DNA of 64,000 nt from Listeria cossartiae subsp. cayugensis (GTDB taxonomy: Bacteria; Bacillota; Bacilli; Lactobacillales; Listeriaceae), in assembly GCF_014229095.1 (NCBI RefSeq), contig NZ_JAARZC010000003.1:124001-188000 (forward strand). Reading direction: 5' to 3'. Below, piece by piece: positions 17,199 to 26,631 of the stretch. The notes below the pieces were generated by a model, which saw nothing but the letters and a program-made list of their open reading frames with translations, searched no databases and was not told where the DNA came from. Made by a program: the position numbers and the translations under genes. The stretch's first letter is position 1. Every line of letters begins with the position of its first letter.

Positions 17199-17558
17199 TC
17201 AAGATTTAGCGAAGTTGTGATAGTGGTGGGTTGTATATCTCGCTTTTTCTGCTTTTTGAATATCCGCAGCATTTGTGCCTTTATTTTGAAGTAAATCCCG
17301 AAATTCGCGCAAATTGGCATGAGAATTTCCGTTTAGTTCAAATTCGATATTATCGCAGCTAAATGTTAACAGCATTTCCTCTTTTTCCCGGACTAACGCC
17401 ATCTTTTCTAGTTTAACGATTGGAAATGTTTGTCGTTTTTTCATACCCAAGCTAAAGTTTTGGTCGAAAACAAGGTAATCTCTATCGATATAAAACTCTC
17501 CGAATTGATATTCCATTCCAAGGGCTGAATTAACCTTACATACTCCATCTAATTTCAT
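17199..17558 (-). CDS. Small conserved-looking protein of unknown function
   Basis: About 119 residues, no signal peptide or membrane segment. Begins MKLDGVCKVNSALGMEYQFGEFYIDRDYLVFDQ: alternating hydrophobic strands suggest a beta-barrel fold of PH/GRAM type, followed by a Leu-rich helix (NLREFRDLLQNKG) and a basic, His-rich tail (TTHHYHNF). Start ATG at 17558 is preceded by GGAGGCGG. It lies 15 bases upstream of the HAD gene and is probably cotranscribed. Function not recognised. Confidence 0.6.
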   Translation of the reverse strand: MKLDGVCKVNSALGMEYQFGEFYIDRDYLVFDQNFSLGMKKRQTFPIVKLEKMALVREKEEMLLTFSCDNIEFELNGNSHANLREFRDLLQNKGTNAADIQKAEKARYTTHHYHNFAKS

Positions 17559-17646
17559 ATCATCCGCCTCCTTCATCACCTTATATATTAGTTTTAAATG
17601 ATGAAATGGGTTTCATGTCAAGCAATTTAATAAAAATATTTTTAAA

Positions 17647-18603
17647 TCACACTGTTTTTCTTCTAATCAACTCATGTTCCACTTTAATTCTTTGCAATTT
17701 ACCTTGTTCGAAAATAGTAAAAGCATTTTCTCCCAATTTTTTCAGGTGATGATCGAGCGTCGTGATTTCTAGCGCCTTACCAATTGGGAGATTTTCTTGT
17801 CCTAAAATAGCAACATCTTCCGGCACGCGCAAACCAAGTTTTTTGACGTGAAACATAACGCCCGCAGCAACCTCATCGCCATTCGCATAAATTGCATCAG
17901 GCCAGTCTTTTCCTTCCGCAAAGAAATGTTCCCCAGCTTTTAAACCATCCTCGAACGTATAACATTCACTTAAAAAACGATTGTCCTCAACCGGACCAAA
18001 AACCTGCTCATATGCATTAATTTTCCCGTATGTACTCGTACTTTCACGCGACGCCCGACCTGCTGTAAACGCCACTTTTGTATAACCCTCATCTTGCAAA
18101 AATTGAAATCCAGCCCGGTACGCCTTCACGCGGTCAATATAAGAACACGATATCTCTTTAGACTCCACGTACTCGCACGCAATAATCGGACCATACGCCA
18201 GATACGGCAAAATCACATCCCAATTGTTGGCACGTGAAGTAATAATCAGACCATCCACTTGTTTCGTTTTGAGGCGCATCAAGTACTTTTCTTCTTCTTT
18301 CGGATCATATCCTGTTGGAAAAAGTGTCACCGAATAACGGTTTTTAAAAGCTGCTTCCAAAATACCATTCACAATTTTGTCAAACCACGGATGATCATTA
18401 TAAGGTATAATCACGCCAACCGTATTTGTTTTACCACGCGCTAAATCCATGGCGTTACGGTTAGGAGAATAGTCTAATTCATCGATAACAGCTTGCACAC
18501 GAGCCCTTTTTTCCTCCGCAACATACGGATGGTTATTAAGTACGCGCGACACTGTCGTCACTGAAACTCCCGCTAATTTGGCTATTTCTTTAATATTTGG
18601 CAT
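17647..18603 (-). CDS. LacI-family transcriptional regulator
   Basis: 318 residues. N-terminal LacI helix-turn-helix: IKEIAKLAGVSVTTVSRVLNNHPYVAEEKR; hinge helix NAMDLARGKTN; then a periplasmic-binding-like sugar domain (VGVIIPYNDHPWFDKIVNGI...). The effector is probably a sugar, not identifiable. Single gene; no sugar operon is adjacent, so its targets may be remote. Confidence 0.9.
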   Translation of the reverse strand: MPNIKEIAKLAGVSVTTVSRVLNNHPYVAEEKRARVQAVIDELDYSPNRNAMDLARGKTNTVGVIIPYNDHPWFDKIVNGILEAAFKNRYSVTLFPTGYDPKEEEKYLMRLKTKQVDGLIITSRANNWDVILPYLAYGPIIACEYVESKEISCSYIDRVKAYRAGFQFLQDEGYTKVAFTAGRASRESTSTYGKINAYEQVFGPVEDNRFLSECYTFEDGLKAGEHFFAEGKDWPDAIYANGDEVAAGVMFHVKKLGLRVPEDVAILGQENLPIGKALEITTLDHHLKKLGENAFTIFEQGKLQRIKVEHELIRRKTV

Positions 18604-18628
18604 TTTAAAAACCTCATTCCTAAGAAAA

Positions 18629-18658
18629 AAGTGCGGACAGATTTCTCATACCGCACTT
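18629..18658 (-). terminator. Terminator of the CNNM/CorC gene
   Basis: AAGTGCGG (18629-18636) and CCGCACTT (18651-18658) form the stem; on the minus strand a TTTTTT run follows. Confidence 0.8.
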
Positions 18659-18670
18659 CTATTTTTATCA

Positions 18671-20005
18671 TTAAGCCATCTGCTCTAATTCGTGTGTTTG
18701 AATATCTTTTTCCACACGAACCGAAACCAATCTGGCATCATTCATTTCTTCTACTGTGAATCGAAGTGTACCGTATTCGACTACGACTTCATCATCCTCT
18801 TCTGGAATGGTCCCTGTTAAGGTGAGCACAAATCCAGCAACAGTATCTACCCCACGTGATGGAAGTTCCACGTGAAACATTTTATTAAAATCATCAAGTG
18901 GCATGCGGCCTTCTAAGATAAATGTGTTCTCATCGATTTTCTTTACTTCATCTGAGAAAACATCATTTTCATCGTCAATTTCGCCGACAATTTCTTCTAA
19001 TAAATCTTCTACAGTAACAATACCTGCAACGCCACCGTATTCATCCATTAAAATCGCCATTTGGTTTCTTGTTCTTTGCATGTTTTTCAGTAGGTCATCA
19101 ATAAACATCGTCTCTTGCGCAAAATAAGCATCTTTAACGAGCGACTTCACATTGATGTTTTCAAAACCTGACTTTCTCGCTTCTGCAAAGAAATCTTTCA
19201 TATGCAGAATACCCAGCACGGAGTCCTGATCGCCAGTATAGACGGGAACTCTTGAAAAATTCTCATTTAATAATGCGTCACAAAGCGCTTCCGATTCTGT
19301 TTCGGCATCAACCATAAACGCATCTGTTCGCGGCACCATTACTTCACGCGCGTATTTATTGTCCATTTCAAATACACCACGAAGCATTTGTAATTCTTCT
19401 ACCTCAATTACACCGTCACGTCGACCGGTTTCAATTAGTAGCTGCATTTCTTCCCGTGTCATTTTTTCATTATCGGTATTTTTCTCCATTCTCGTTAATT
19501 TGACAAGAATGTCTGTTGAAAAAGATAAGAATTTTACGAACGGACGAAGCACAACGCCAACTGCCATAATTGGTCGTACAGAAACACGTGCAATTTTTTC
19601 TGATTTTTGGAGTGCTAAACGTTTTGGATAAAGCTCACCGAAAACTAACGTGATGTAAGACAACACAATCGTTACGACGATAATAGACAGCTCTTTCGCA
19701 AAACTGCTTCCACCAAAAACCGATTCAAGCCTAGTCGCAATGCTAGTCGCGGCTGACGCACTGGAAAAGAATCCCGCAAGCGTGATACCAACTTGAATAG
19801 TAGCTAGAAATTTACTTGGATCATCGACGAGTTTAGCGAGCATAATGGCTTTTTTATCACCGGTTTCTGCTTGGCTTTTCACACGATTTTTGTTCAGTGA
19901 TACAAGGGCCATCTCTGCTGAGGCAAAGAATGCGTTGAGCATAGTCAACACAACAATAAGAATTAACTGCAAGATAATCTGCTGACTCTCGGGGTCAGGG
20001 TTCAT
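18671..20005 (-). CDS. CNNM-CBS-CorC/HlyC membrane protein
   Basis: About 444 residues. Order: DUF21/CNNM domain with four hydrophobic helices (about 10-175), two CBS domains (about 200-330: REVMVPRTDAFMVD..., MDEYGGVAGIVTVEDLLEEIVGEI) and a C-terminal CorC/HlyC domain. Usually annotated hemolysin-like; relatives take part in Mg2+/Na+ transport, so ion efflux is the likelier role. ATG at 20005 follows GGAGAG. A parS-like site is embedded in the coding sequence. Confidence 0.88.
   Translation of the reverse strand: MNPDPESQQIILQLILIVVLTMLNAFFASAEMALVSLNKNRVKSQAETGDKKAIMLAKLVDDPSKFLATIQVGITLAGFFSSASAATSIATRLESVFGGSSFAKELSIIVVTIVLSYITLVFGELYPKRLALQKSEKIARVSVRPIMAVGVVLRPFVKFLSFSTDILVKLTRMEKNTDNEKMTREEMQLLIETGRRDGVIEVEELQMLRGVFEMDNKYAREVMVPRTDAFMVDAETESEALCDALLNENFSRVPVYTGDQDSVLGILHMKDFFAEARKSGFENINVKSLVKDAYFAQETMFIDDLLKNMQRTRNQMAILMDEYGGVAGIVTVEDLLEEIVGEIDDENDVFSDEVKKIDENTFILEGRMPLDDFNKMFHVELPSRGVDTVAGFVLTLTGTIPEEDDEVVVEYGTLRFTVEEMNDARLVSVRVEKDIQTHELEQMA
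18864..18879. other. parS-like ParB site (one mismatch)
   Basis: AGTTCCACGTGAAACA versus the Firmicute parS consensus TGTTNCACGTGAAACA: only the first base differs. Lies inside the CNNM/CorC coding region. Confidence 0.65.
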
Positions 20006-20121
20006 ATGGAACTCTCCACTCCTTATTTTCATCGAGAAAACGAATAATCATTTCCTCTAAATATTCCGGACACTTGCCGGTTAAGAAAATTTTATCACGC
20101 CACCCCCATTACTGCAAGGTT

Positions 20122-20811
20122 TCACATCTCCGCAAAAACTTTCAGCGCGTCACTTTCAATCATTTCAAATGGGTACGGTAGTGAAATTCGTTCTTTGTTC
20201 ACAGCAAAAATTCGCGCTTTTTTATTTCGATAATCAGTTAAATTACAAAACGGGCTCACGCGGAAAGAAGTCCCAACAATAACAATTAAATCCGCTTTCC
20301 TAATAGCTGCGAGTGACTGATCTATCGCATTTTCTGGAATTGCCTCTTCGTATAACACCACATCCGGCCGAATGACTCCACCACAATCAACATGAATATC
20401 TGATTTCAAATAAGCTTCGGCTGGAACAGTCATTCCGCATTTCTGGCAATAGCAATGGTATAAACTACCGTGGAAATTCACCACATTTTTTGAGCCAGCT
20501 TTTTCGTGAAGACCATCAATATTTTGCGTAATGATTGTGACATTTTTCTCCGTTTCAATTTTAGCCATTTTTGCATGAATCTCATTTGGCGCTGCATCCG
20601 GATAATACATATTTTCCGTAACAAATTGATAAAATTTCTCCGGTTCGCGCACGAGACATGTGTGGCTTAGCATATATTCCGGACTGGCCATTCCCGCGTA
20701 CAAACCATTTTTCGAACGATAATCCGGAATTCCTGAAGGGACGGAAACACCCGCGCCAGTCAGAAAAACGATATGTTCTGCTTGTTTAATCGCTTCATTC
20801 AAACTATTCAT
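20122..20811 (-). CDS. Sirtuin (NAD-dependent protein deacylase)
   Basis: About 229 residues. NAD-binding GAGVSVPSGIPDYRS, catalytic TQNIDGLHEKAG with the His of NFHGS, and VGTSFRVSPF. The zinc ribbon appears incomplete: CYCQKC is present, but the second pair is HVDCGG where CPxCGG is usual. The ATG at 20811 (MNSLNEAIKQ) is preceded by a purine-rich AAAGGA; an open frame extends 56 codons further upstream but reads through the neighbouring gene. Lies 4 bases after the Cdd1-like gene, in one operon with the MFS gene. Confidence 0.87.
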   Translation of the reverse strand: MNSLNEAIKQAEHIVFLTGAGVSVPSGIPDYRSKNGLYAGMASPEYMLSHTCLVREPEKFYQFVTENMYYPDAAPNEIHAKMAKIETEKNVTIITQNIDGLHEKAGSKNVVNFHGSLYHCYCQKCGMTVPAEAYLKSDIHVDCGGVIRPDVVLYEEAIPENAIDQSLAAIRKADLIVIVGTSFRVSPFCNLTDYRNKKARIFAVNKERISLPYPFEMIESDALKVFAEM

Positions 20812-20815
20812 TCTT

Positions 20816-21094
20816 TCAATTCCTTTCATTCGTATGCTGTTTATCTTTCCAATTCCACCATTTACGTAGGTCTGGCTCCTGCTTGTCTGCATCTGTTTCC
20901 GCAACATATACCGCACAACGATACGTATATAGCACGCACGGATCCATCCGCTCACCGCGCTTATCGCAAGTATCTTCATATAGTTCGAGTGGATTCTTTC
21001 CTTTTAAATCCGCAATCTCTTCAATCCCGATTTCGTTTAACATCAGCACCATTTTTTTACCTATTCCGGGTAATTTTATTAAATCAGTTGGCAT
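20816..21094 (-). CDS. Cdd1/pathogenicity-locus-family helix-hairpin-helix protein
   Basis: 92 residues. Opens with a helix-hairpin-helix-like [31 protein letters not shown] and carries Cys residues in CDKRG and [13 protein letters not shown], as in the small Cdd1 family. Role unknown; HhH suggests DNA contact. Overlaps the end of the MFS gene by 11 bases, so coupled. Confidence 0.7.
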   Translation of the reverse strand: MPTDLIKLPGIGKKMVLMLNEIGIEEIADLKGKNPLELYEDTCDKRGERMDPCVLYTYRCAVYVAETDADKQEPDLRKWWNWKDKQHTNERN

Positions 21095-22292
21095 GATTTC
21101 CCTTCTCTCTATGCATTTTTCGGTTGAAATAAAAACTGATTAGTACATTGATAAAAATAAAACCAGCAACCACAAGGAAGACATCGCCGTAACCAAAATG
21201 AGCAGCAACACTCGATCCTACAAGCGGTCCGATGACATTCCCAATATATTGAAACGATTGATTATAACCAAAAATCCGACCGGACACTTCACGTGGCGTA
21301 TTTTTCGTGAGTAGCGATTGAACTGCTGGAAGTAAAGCGCCGTCTGTAAGTCCTAGTAAGAAGCGCAATATTCCGAGTTGTAATGGATTTTGCGCGAAAG
21401 CCATTGGGATTTGGAGTAGCATTGACCCAATCAGCGCGCCTAATAAGATTCGCTCTGAACCAATTCGGTCCCCCCATCTACCAAGCCGAGGTGCCGCAAT
21501 GAGCGCTGCGACCCCGGGAATCGAAGCAATCATCCCACTTATAAAAGCAATGTTCTGCGCATTCCCCGCTAAATCCCGTACGTACAATGTCAAAATTGGG
21601 TTCACTGAGTTGGACGCTATTTGAATCATCATCGTCGTAATGAACAGCGAAATGATTAAGCCAGGATTTTTAAGCGCCAAGAAAACCTCTTTCCCTGATC
21701 GCATTTCTTTTTTCTCTACTGGTGTAAATTTCTCTTTCACAAAGAAAAGCGTTAGGAAGAAACTGCCTAAAAGAAGTACACCTGTGATGTAAAATACTGG
21801 TCTGACGCCAAATGTATCTGACAACGCTCCACCAATTAATGGACCGATTAAAACACCAGATACCGCCGCTGTCGATAATGCCCCAAGAGCCCAACCGCTA
21901 CGGTGGCGCGGAACTTGTGTCGCGACAAGCGCATTCGCCGTTGAAATGTACCCGGAGAAAACACCCATTAATAAGCGCAAGCCAACGAATTGGTACACAT
22001 TACTCACCAAGCCCATTAAAATCATCGCGATCGCCATACCTAATGCAGCGCGTAAAAGCATAATTCTTCGCCCTTTTTGGTCTGCTAGTTTACCCCAAAT
22101 TGGCGACATAATAGCAGATACTAAAAAAGTAGAGCTGAGCGCGATCCCTGACCACATGCTTACTTGATCCGGATTATGTACGCCTAATTCCTCAATATAT
22201 AATGGTAAAAATGGCATGATTAAATTTAATCCGGTCCCAGTCAGAAAACACCCCACCCAGACAACATACAAATTCTTCTTCCAATTTTCCAT
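21084..22292 (-). CDS. MFS drug efflux transporter
   Basis: 402 residues, twelve hydrophobic helices in two six-helix halves. Motif [15 protein letters not shown] between helices 2 and 3, motif C-like [23 protein letters not shown] in helix 5 (drug/H+ antiporter type). Similar to Bacillus multidrug antiporters. First gene of the MFS - Cdd1-like - sirtuin cluster. Confidence 0.88.
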   Translation of the reverse strand: MENWKKNLYVVWVGCFLTGTGLNLIMPFLPLYIEELGVHNPDQVSMWSGIALSSTFLVSAIMSPIWGKLADQKGRRIMLLRAALGMAIAMILMGLVSNVYQFVGLRLLMGVFSGYISTANALVATQVPRHRSGWALGALSTAAVSGVLIGPLIGGALSDTFGVRPVFYITGVLLLGSFFLTLFFVKEKFTPVEKKEMRSGKEVFLALKNPGLIISLFITTMMIQIASNSVNPILTLYVRDLAGNAQNIAFISGMIASIPGVAALIAAPRLGRWGDRIGSERILLGALIGSMLLQIPMAFAQNPLQLGILRFLLGLTDGALLPAVQSLLTKNTPREVSGRIFGYNQSFQYIGNVIGPLVGSSVAAHFGYGDVFLVVAGFIFINVLISFYFNRKMHREKGNHAN

Positions 22293-22333
22293 AAATCCAC
22301 CTAGATTCTTCTATCGTTACTTAATTATTCCAC

Positions 22334-22371
22334 AAAAAAAGCGAAAGTAAAACTAAACCCTTCGCTTTTTT
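22334..22371 (-). terminator. Terminator after the SH3 gene
   Basis: AAAAAGCGAA (22336-22345) and TTCGCTTTTT (22361-22370) form the stem; minus-strand T-run follows. Lies between the SH3 gene and the MFS gene. Confidence 0.75.
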
Positions 22372-22388
22372 GCTATATTCACTTAAAA

Positions 22389-22404
22389 TGTTCCACGTGA
22401 AACA
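22389..22404. other. parS site (exact)
   Basis: TGTTCCACGTGAAACA fits TGTTNCACGTGAAACA exactly. Intergenic, between the SH3 gene and its terminator. Confidence 0.85.
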
Positions 22405-22406
22405 TT

Positions 22407-22754
22407 TTACACGTCTAAATTTTCCCGTGGTACCCAGCCAGCTTCATTATCCTCCGTCACGCACCAAACCCAGCCATTAAGTTCACGATTGCTTTCTAAT
22501 TTGTCGCCTGGCTTCACGTTAAGTTCGCGCGCAGAATAATCTTCTGTCACCGTTCCACTTTTCGCATCGCTTCCCAATTGAATAATTTGTTTCGGAACCC
22601 AGCCTTCTTTTCCAGATGACTTCACTTTGCAAAAAATCCAACCCGGATATTCCGTATCTTCTTCAAACACCCAAATAGGCTCATTTTTATTTACAAAAAG
22701 CGGATTAGGATACTTGCTGCTGTGCGCTTTTTTTACGGTAAAAGTTCGATTCAT
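22407..22754 (-). CDS. Cytoplasmic protein with two SH3-like domains
   Basis: 115 residues made of two variant SH3 barrels: about 1-60 (YPNPLFVNKNEPIWVFEEDTEYPGWIFCKV...GWVPKQII) and 61-115 (DYSARELNVKPGDKLESNRELNGWVWCVTEDNEAGWVPRENL). No signal peptide, so probably intracellular ligand binding rather than cell-wall binding. Sits 18 bases after the transaldolase gene, likely cotranscribed with it. Confidence 0.75.
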   Translation of the reverse strand: MNRTFTVKKAHSSKYPNPLFVNKNEPIWVFEEDTEYPGWIFCKVKSSGKEGWVPKQIIQLGSDAKSGTVTEDYSARELNVKPGDKLESNRELNGWVWCVTEDNEAGWVPRENLDV

Positions 22755-22772
22755 AGTTAGAAACCTGCCTTG

Positions 22773-23417
22773 TTATTTTTTTGCCGCTTCCCAATCTGCT
22801 AGGAATTTATCAATCCCACTGTCGGTCAAAGGATGTTTCAGCATTTGTTCAAACACTTTAAATGGCACTGTAGCAATGTCTGCACCAGCCTTCGCACACT
22901 CGATTACATGGATCGGATGCCGCACACTCGCTGAAATAATTTCTGTTGGAATACCATGAATTTCGAAAATTTCCGAGATATCACGAATAAGTACTAAACC
23001 ATCGTCACCGATATCATCTAAGCGCCCTAAAAATGGTGATACGTATGTCGCCCCTGCTCGTGCTGCAAGTAAGGCTTGTGTAGCAGAAAAAACAAGCGTC
23101 ACATTCGTTTTAATGCCTTCTTCTGTCAGTACTTTCACAGCCGCTAAACCTTCACCAGTCATCGGTATTTTCACAACCATATTAGGATGAATTTTTGCAA
23201 TAACCCGACCTTCTGCAATCATCTCATCTGCTTCTAAACTAACTACTTCGCCGCTAATTGGTCCGTCAACAATGGATGTAATTTCTTGAATGACCTCATT
23301 AAAATCGCGACCTTCCTTGGCAACTAGCGATGGGTTTGTCGTTACGCCGGCAATGAACCCCATTCTGTTAGCCTTTTTAATCTCTTCTACGTTCGCTGTA
23401 TCGATAAAAAATCTCAT
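22773..23417 (-). CDS. Transaldolase / fructose-6-phosphate aldolase family enzyme
   Basis: Class I aldolase of the small TalC/FSA type, about 214 residues. Schiff-base Lys83 in [11 protein letters not shown]; other marks are [23 protein letters not shown] and [13 protein letters not shown]. Transfers dihydroxyacetone units in the non-oxidative pentose phosphate pathway, or cleaves fructose-6-phosphate. ATG at 23417 follows AAAAGGAGG. Confidence 0.9.
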   Translation of the reverse strand: MRFFIDTANVEEIKKANRMGFIAGVTTNPSLVAKEGRDFNEVIQEITSIVDGPISGEVVSLEADEMIAEGRVIAKIHPNMVVKIPMTGEGLAAVKVLTEEGIKTNVTLVFSATQALLAARAGATYVSPFLGRLDDIGDDGLVLIRDISEIFEIHGIPTEIISASVRHPIHVIECAKAGADIATVPFKVFEQMLKHPLTDSGIDKFLADWEAAKK

Positions 23418-23510
23418 TAAAACATCCTCCTTTTCTATCAAGCGCTTTCAATTACAGAGTCATTATAACGCAAAAGTTTAAATAATGCTTTCGATGTGCT
23501 TTTTACGCAT

Positions 23511-23537
23511 AAAAAAAAGAATGCCACTTAGCATTCC
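23511..23537 (-). terminator. Terminator of the Crp-like gene
   Basis: GAATGC (23519-23524) and GCATTC (23531-23536) with a minus-strand run of eight T. Confidence 0.75.
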
Positions 23538-23542
23538 AAAAT

Positions 23543-23558
23543 AGTTTCACGTGAAACA
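23543..23558. other. parS-like ParB site (one mismatch)
   Basis: AGTTTCACGTGAAACA differs from TGTTNCACGTGAAACA only at the first base. Intergenic, between the Crp-like gene and its terminator. Confidence 0.7.
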
Positions 23559-23561
23559 AAC

Positions 23562-24251
23562 TTATAAACGAGTTTTGTCCATCACTAGTAGAGGTTTTGG
23601 TCTATTTCTAATTATATCCTCTTTAATTAAATGCATGACTGTGTGAGCCACGTATTCGCGTGATGTGTTGGTGTATCTTGCAAGTACTTCTTGCGTAATT
23701 TCTCTTGGTAGCAATATCCCGTTATCAGAAAACGTCCCTAAAGTTTGAGCGCATTTGAGAATGGCTTTGCGGATTCGTTCTTCTTTCTTTAAGAAGCTTA
23801 GTTTTGCAAATGCGTGGGCTTCGCGTAATTCTTCTGCCATTACTTTAATCATGAAAAAGTTATTCTCATCCACTTTGTCGAAAATAGAAAACAAGAAATT
23901 GCTATCTACTTCCATAACTTCTCCGTGACCTAAGCTTTGCATCGAAACGTGTGGGCTCCATTCATCATAAAACAGATGATACAGTCCAAAACTATCTCCT
24001 TTTTGTAAGAAACGAACAATGCATTCTTTACAGCTTTCTTCTTCAATTTCTGCATCTTTCTCTACAATCATCCCGTATATGCCACTTAGAACAAAATAAA
24101 CTTTTGTCCCAGCTGGACTTAAACTTTCTAGAACCTCACCCTTCTTGGTGCTGATAACCGAGCAGTAGTCTTTGTAATTTGGATGTTCAAAGCACAACTC
24201 CATTAATTTGCTAACCGTTAGATTGGATTCAAGCTCTTTTAAGAATAGCAT
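23562..24251 (-). CDS. Crp/Fnr-family regulator
   Basis: 229 residues. Cyclic-nucleotide-like beta-barrel (about 30-130: VYFVLSGIYGMIVE..., FLQKGDSFGLYHLF), long dimer helix, and C-terminal winged helix REITQEVLARYTNTSREYVAHTVMHLIKEDII. Resembles the PrfA/Crp-Fnr paralogs abundant in Listeria. No Fnr cysteine cluster at the N-terminus; CKECIV in the barrel is not one. Ligand and targets unknown. Divergent from an ABC exporter gene, a possible target. Confidence 0.88.
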   Translation of the reverse strand: MLFLKELESNLTVSKLMELCFEHPNYKDYCSVISTKKGEVLESLSPAGTKVYFVLSGIYGMIVEKDAEIEEESCKECIVRFLQKGDSFGLYHLFYDEWSPHVSMQSLGHGEVMEVDSNFLFSIFDKVDENNFFMIKVMAEELREAHAFAKLSFLKKEERIRKAILKCAQTLGTFSDNGILLPREITQEVLARYTNTSREYVAHTVMHLIKEDIIRNRPKPLLVMDKTRL

Positions 24252-24580
24252 ATTCTCTCCTTTGCTATATTATATTGAAAAAACTCATCGTCATTATATC
24301 ATATAGACTATATCCGAAATCCCGCTCGTAGCCCTACATAAAAAGCCAAAAAGCTAATTAAAGATAACTATTTTACAACTATTATCATAATACTTAATTT
24401 TTATCTCTTTTTAAATTGCTATTTTGACATAAATTCGAACTTTTTGTTACTTTTGATAAATATTCAATTTTAGAGATTAATCCAATAATTACCACTTTAG
24501 ACTGGTTTATTTTTCGATAAATTGATTATACTTAGAAAGTAAGTAATTTATGGACGACCTACTTAGAAAGGGTGAAATGA
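24252..24580. other. AT-rich divergent intergenic region
   Basis: About 330 bases between the divergent Crp-like and ABC exporter genes. No ORF or strong hairpin seen. TTGATTATACTTAG near 24523 offers a possible -10 (TATACT) for the exporter. Likely holds both promoters. Confidence 0.5.
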
Positions 24581-26308
24581 ATGGATCAGAAAAAATATAG
24601 CTGGCGAAAATTTTCCCAGTTGCTTATTAGCGCAAAACCTGCGAATTGGATTATTTTCTGCGCTTTATTTGCTAGTGTGATAACTACAGTTGCCGGTCTC
24701 GTTGTCCCGCTTTTTACAAAAAACTTAATTGACGGCTTTTCAATAGCTTCACTAGATGGAAAAATGATTGCTTTAATTGTCCTCGCGTTTGTGTTGCAGG
24801 CAATAACGAATGGTTTCTCGATTTTCTTGCTTAATTACATGGGCCAAAAAGTCGTTGCGACAATTCGCGAACGTTTATGGAGAAAAATTGTCCATTTGCC
24901 AGTTGCTTATTTTGATAATACGAAAACGGGGGAAATGGTTAGCCGCATGGTGAATGATACCGTGGTCGTTAAGGAACTGATTGCCGATCACTTCCCGCAA
25001 TTTGTCACTGGAATTATTTCCGTTGTCGGTGCGATTATTATCTTGTTCTTCATGGACTGGAAAATGACGCTGATTATTTTAATAGCTGTTCCAATTACTG
25101 CACTAGTCGTTGCGCCACTTGGTCAAAAAATGTTTAAAATCTCTAAAGGGCTGCAAAATGAAACAGCTGACTTTACTGGTTCAATTAGTCAAACTCTATC
25201 CGAAGCTAGACTCGTGAAAGCTTCGAATGCAGAAACACTAGAAACAGAAGCTGGTCACCAAGGTATCAATCGTTTATTCGGTTTTGGTATCCGTGAGGCG
25301 AAAGTTGTCGCTGTGCTTGGACCACTAATTTTCTTTGTTGTCATGGGCGTTATCGTTGGTATCATTGGCTACGGCGGTATTCGTGTCTCAGCTGGAACAA
25401 TGACTACTGGTACGCTAATCGCATTCCTGCTCTATCTATTCCAAATTATCGTTCCGGTGACTTCTTTTGCCACATTCTTCGCACAACTTCAAAAAGCAAA
25501 AGGTGCAACAGAACGAATTGCGGAAATTTTGAATGAAACTGAAGAAGATTTCGATGCTGGTAAAAAAGTCGATGTCAGTGGGAAAACGATTCGCGCAACA
25601 GATATTTCCTTCTCTTATAATGAAGGCGAGCCGATTTTAAAAGATGTTTCTTTTGATACGAAACCAGGTGAAGTAATCGCATTTGCCGGTCCTAGTGGCG
25701 GAGGGAAATCAACCTTGTTCGCGATTCTAGAACGTTTCTATCAACCAAAAACTGGTGAAATTTTAGTTGGTGATATTCCACTTTCCGAGATTTCGATTAA
25801 CTCATGGCGCACGCAAATCGGCTATGTTTCGCAGGAAAGTGCGATGTTGTCTGGAACGATTCGCGACAACCTTTGTTACGGACTTGATCGCGAAATTAAC
25901 GAAGACGAACTCTGGAATGTAGCAAAACTAGCTTATGCTGACGGTTTTATTTCCGAGCTGCCCGACAAAATGGCAACCGAAGTCGGCGAACGTGGCGTGA
26001 AACTCTCAGGCGGCCAAAGACAGCGAATCGCGATTGCTCGAGCATTTTTACGCAATCCAAATATTCTCATGTTAGACGAGGCGACAGCGAGTTTAGACAG
26101 CCAGTCCGAACAAATCGTTCAACAAGCATTAGCAAATTTGATGGAAGGCCGCACTACTTTTGTTATCGCACACCGTCTATCCACTATCGTTAACGCCGAT
26201 CAAATTCTCTTTATCGAAAATGGGGAAATAACTGGACGTGGCACACATAGCGAATTAGTCGCTTCTCATCCACTTTACGCTTCCTTTGCAGAACAACAAT
26301 TAAAATAA
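24581..26308 (+). CDS. Homodimer-type ABC exporter (MsbA/LmrA-like half-transporter)
   Basis: 575 residues: six-helix transmembrane domain (about 20-310) fused to an ATPase. Walker A GPSGGGKST, signature LSGGQRQR, Walker B MLDEATASLD with catalytic Glu, H-loop AHRLST: all consensus, so it can act as a homodimer, unlike the pair at 31.2-34.7 kb. Probable multidrug or lipid export. ATG follows AAAGGGTG. Divergent from the Crp-like regulator. Confidence 0.9.
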   Translation: MDQKKYSWRKFSQLLISAKPANWIIFCALFASVITTVAGLVVPLFTKNLIDGFSIASLDGKMIALIVLAFVLQAITNGFSIFLLNYMGQKVVATIRERLWRKIVHLPVAYFDNTKTGEMVSRMVNDTVVVKELIADHFPQFVTGIISVVGAIIILFFMDWKMTLIILIAVPITALVVAPLGQKMFKISKGLQNETADFTGSISQTLSEARLVKASNAETLETEAGHQGINRLFGFGIREAKVVAVLGPLIFFVVMGVIVGIIGYGGIRVSAGTMTTGTLIAFLLYLFQIIVPVTSFATFFAQLQKAKGATERIAEILNETEEDFDAGKKVDVSGKTIRATDISFSYNEGEPILKDVSFDTKPGEVIAFAGPSGGGKSTLFAILERFYQPKTGEILVGDIPLSEISINSWRTQIGYVSQESAMLSGTIRDNLCYGLDREINEDELWNVAKLAYADGFISELPDKMATEVGERGVKLSGGQRQRIAIARAFLRNPNILMLDEATASLDSQSEQIVQQALANLMEGRTTFVIAHRLSTIVNADQILFIENGEITGRGTHSELVASHPLYASFAEQQLK

Positions 26309-26325
26309 ACATTTCCCGGGAAATA

Positions 26326-26360
26326 AAAACCGACGATGCGCAAATGCATCGTCGGTTTTT
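26326..26360. terminator. Bidirectional terminator
   Basis: AAAACCGACGATGC (26326-26339) pairs perfectly with GCATCGTCGGTTTT (26346-26359); ends the ABC gene and the convergent small gene. Confidence 0.88.
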
Positions 26361-26612
26361 CTATAAGGATTGATGAAACTTTTTGAGTTCTGCTTTCTTT
26401 GTTTCGTCTAAATCATGCCACCTGATCCCTTGCACGGCTCCTTCAAGTGCACATAATTCACTTAGACAAACGCTTGAATCATTTTCCCAAATGCGTAAAA
26501 AGGCTTCTTTGCTTCCCACATCTTTTAGCTCATCGGGGGTTTTTATTCCCGCTTTGATTAAGTCCTGCTCGAGTACTTTGCCAATGTTTGGTAATTCGCT
26601 AAGGTTCGCCAT
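26361..26612 (-). CDS. TfoX-C-terminal-like small HhH protein
   Basis: 83 residues, resembling the isolated C-terminal domain of TfoX: LSELPNIGKVLEQDLIKAGIKTPDELKDVGSKEAFLRIW..., CLSELCALEGAVQGIRWHDL. Competence regulation is known only for full-length TfoX in other phyla, so no function is assigned. Directly downstream of serS (about 20 bases), probably cotranscribed. Confidence 0.75.
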   Translation of the reverse strand: MANLSELPNIGKVLEQDLIKAGIKTPDELKDVGSKEAFLRIWENDSSVCLSELCALEGAVQGIRWHDLDETKKAELKKFHQSL

Positions 26613-26631
26613 TACAGTTCCTTCTCCCGTA

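Noticed and set aside
18220-18245. GTTGGCACGTGAAGTAA as another parS
   Set aside because: Spacing to CACGTG is off by one base and the right arm differs from GAAACA.
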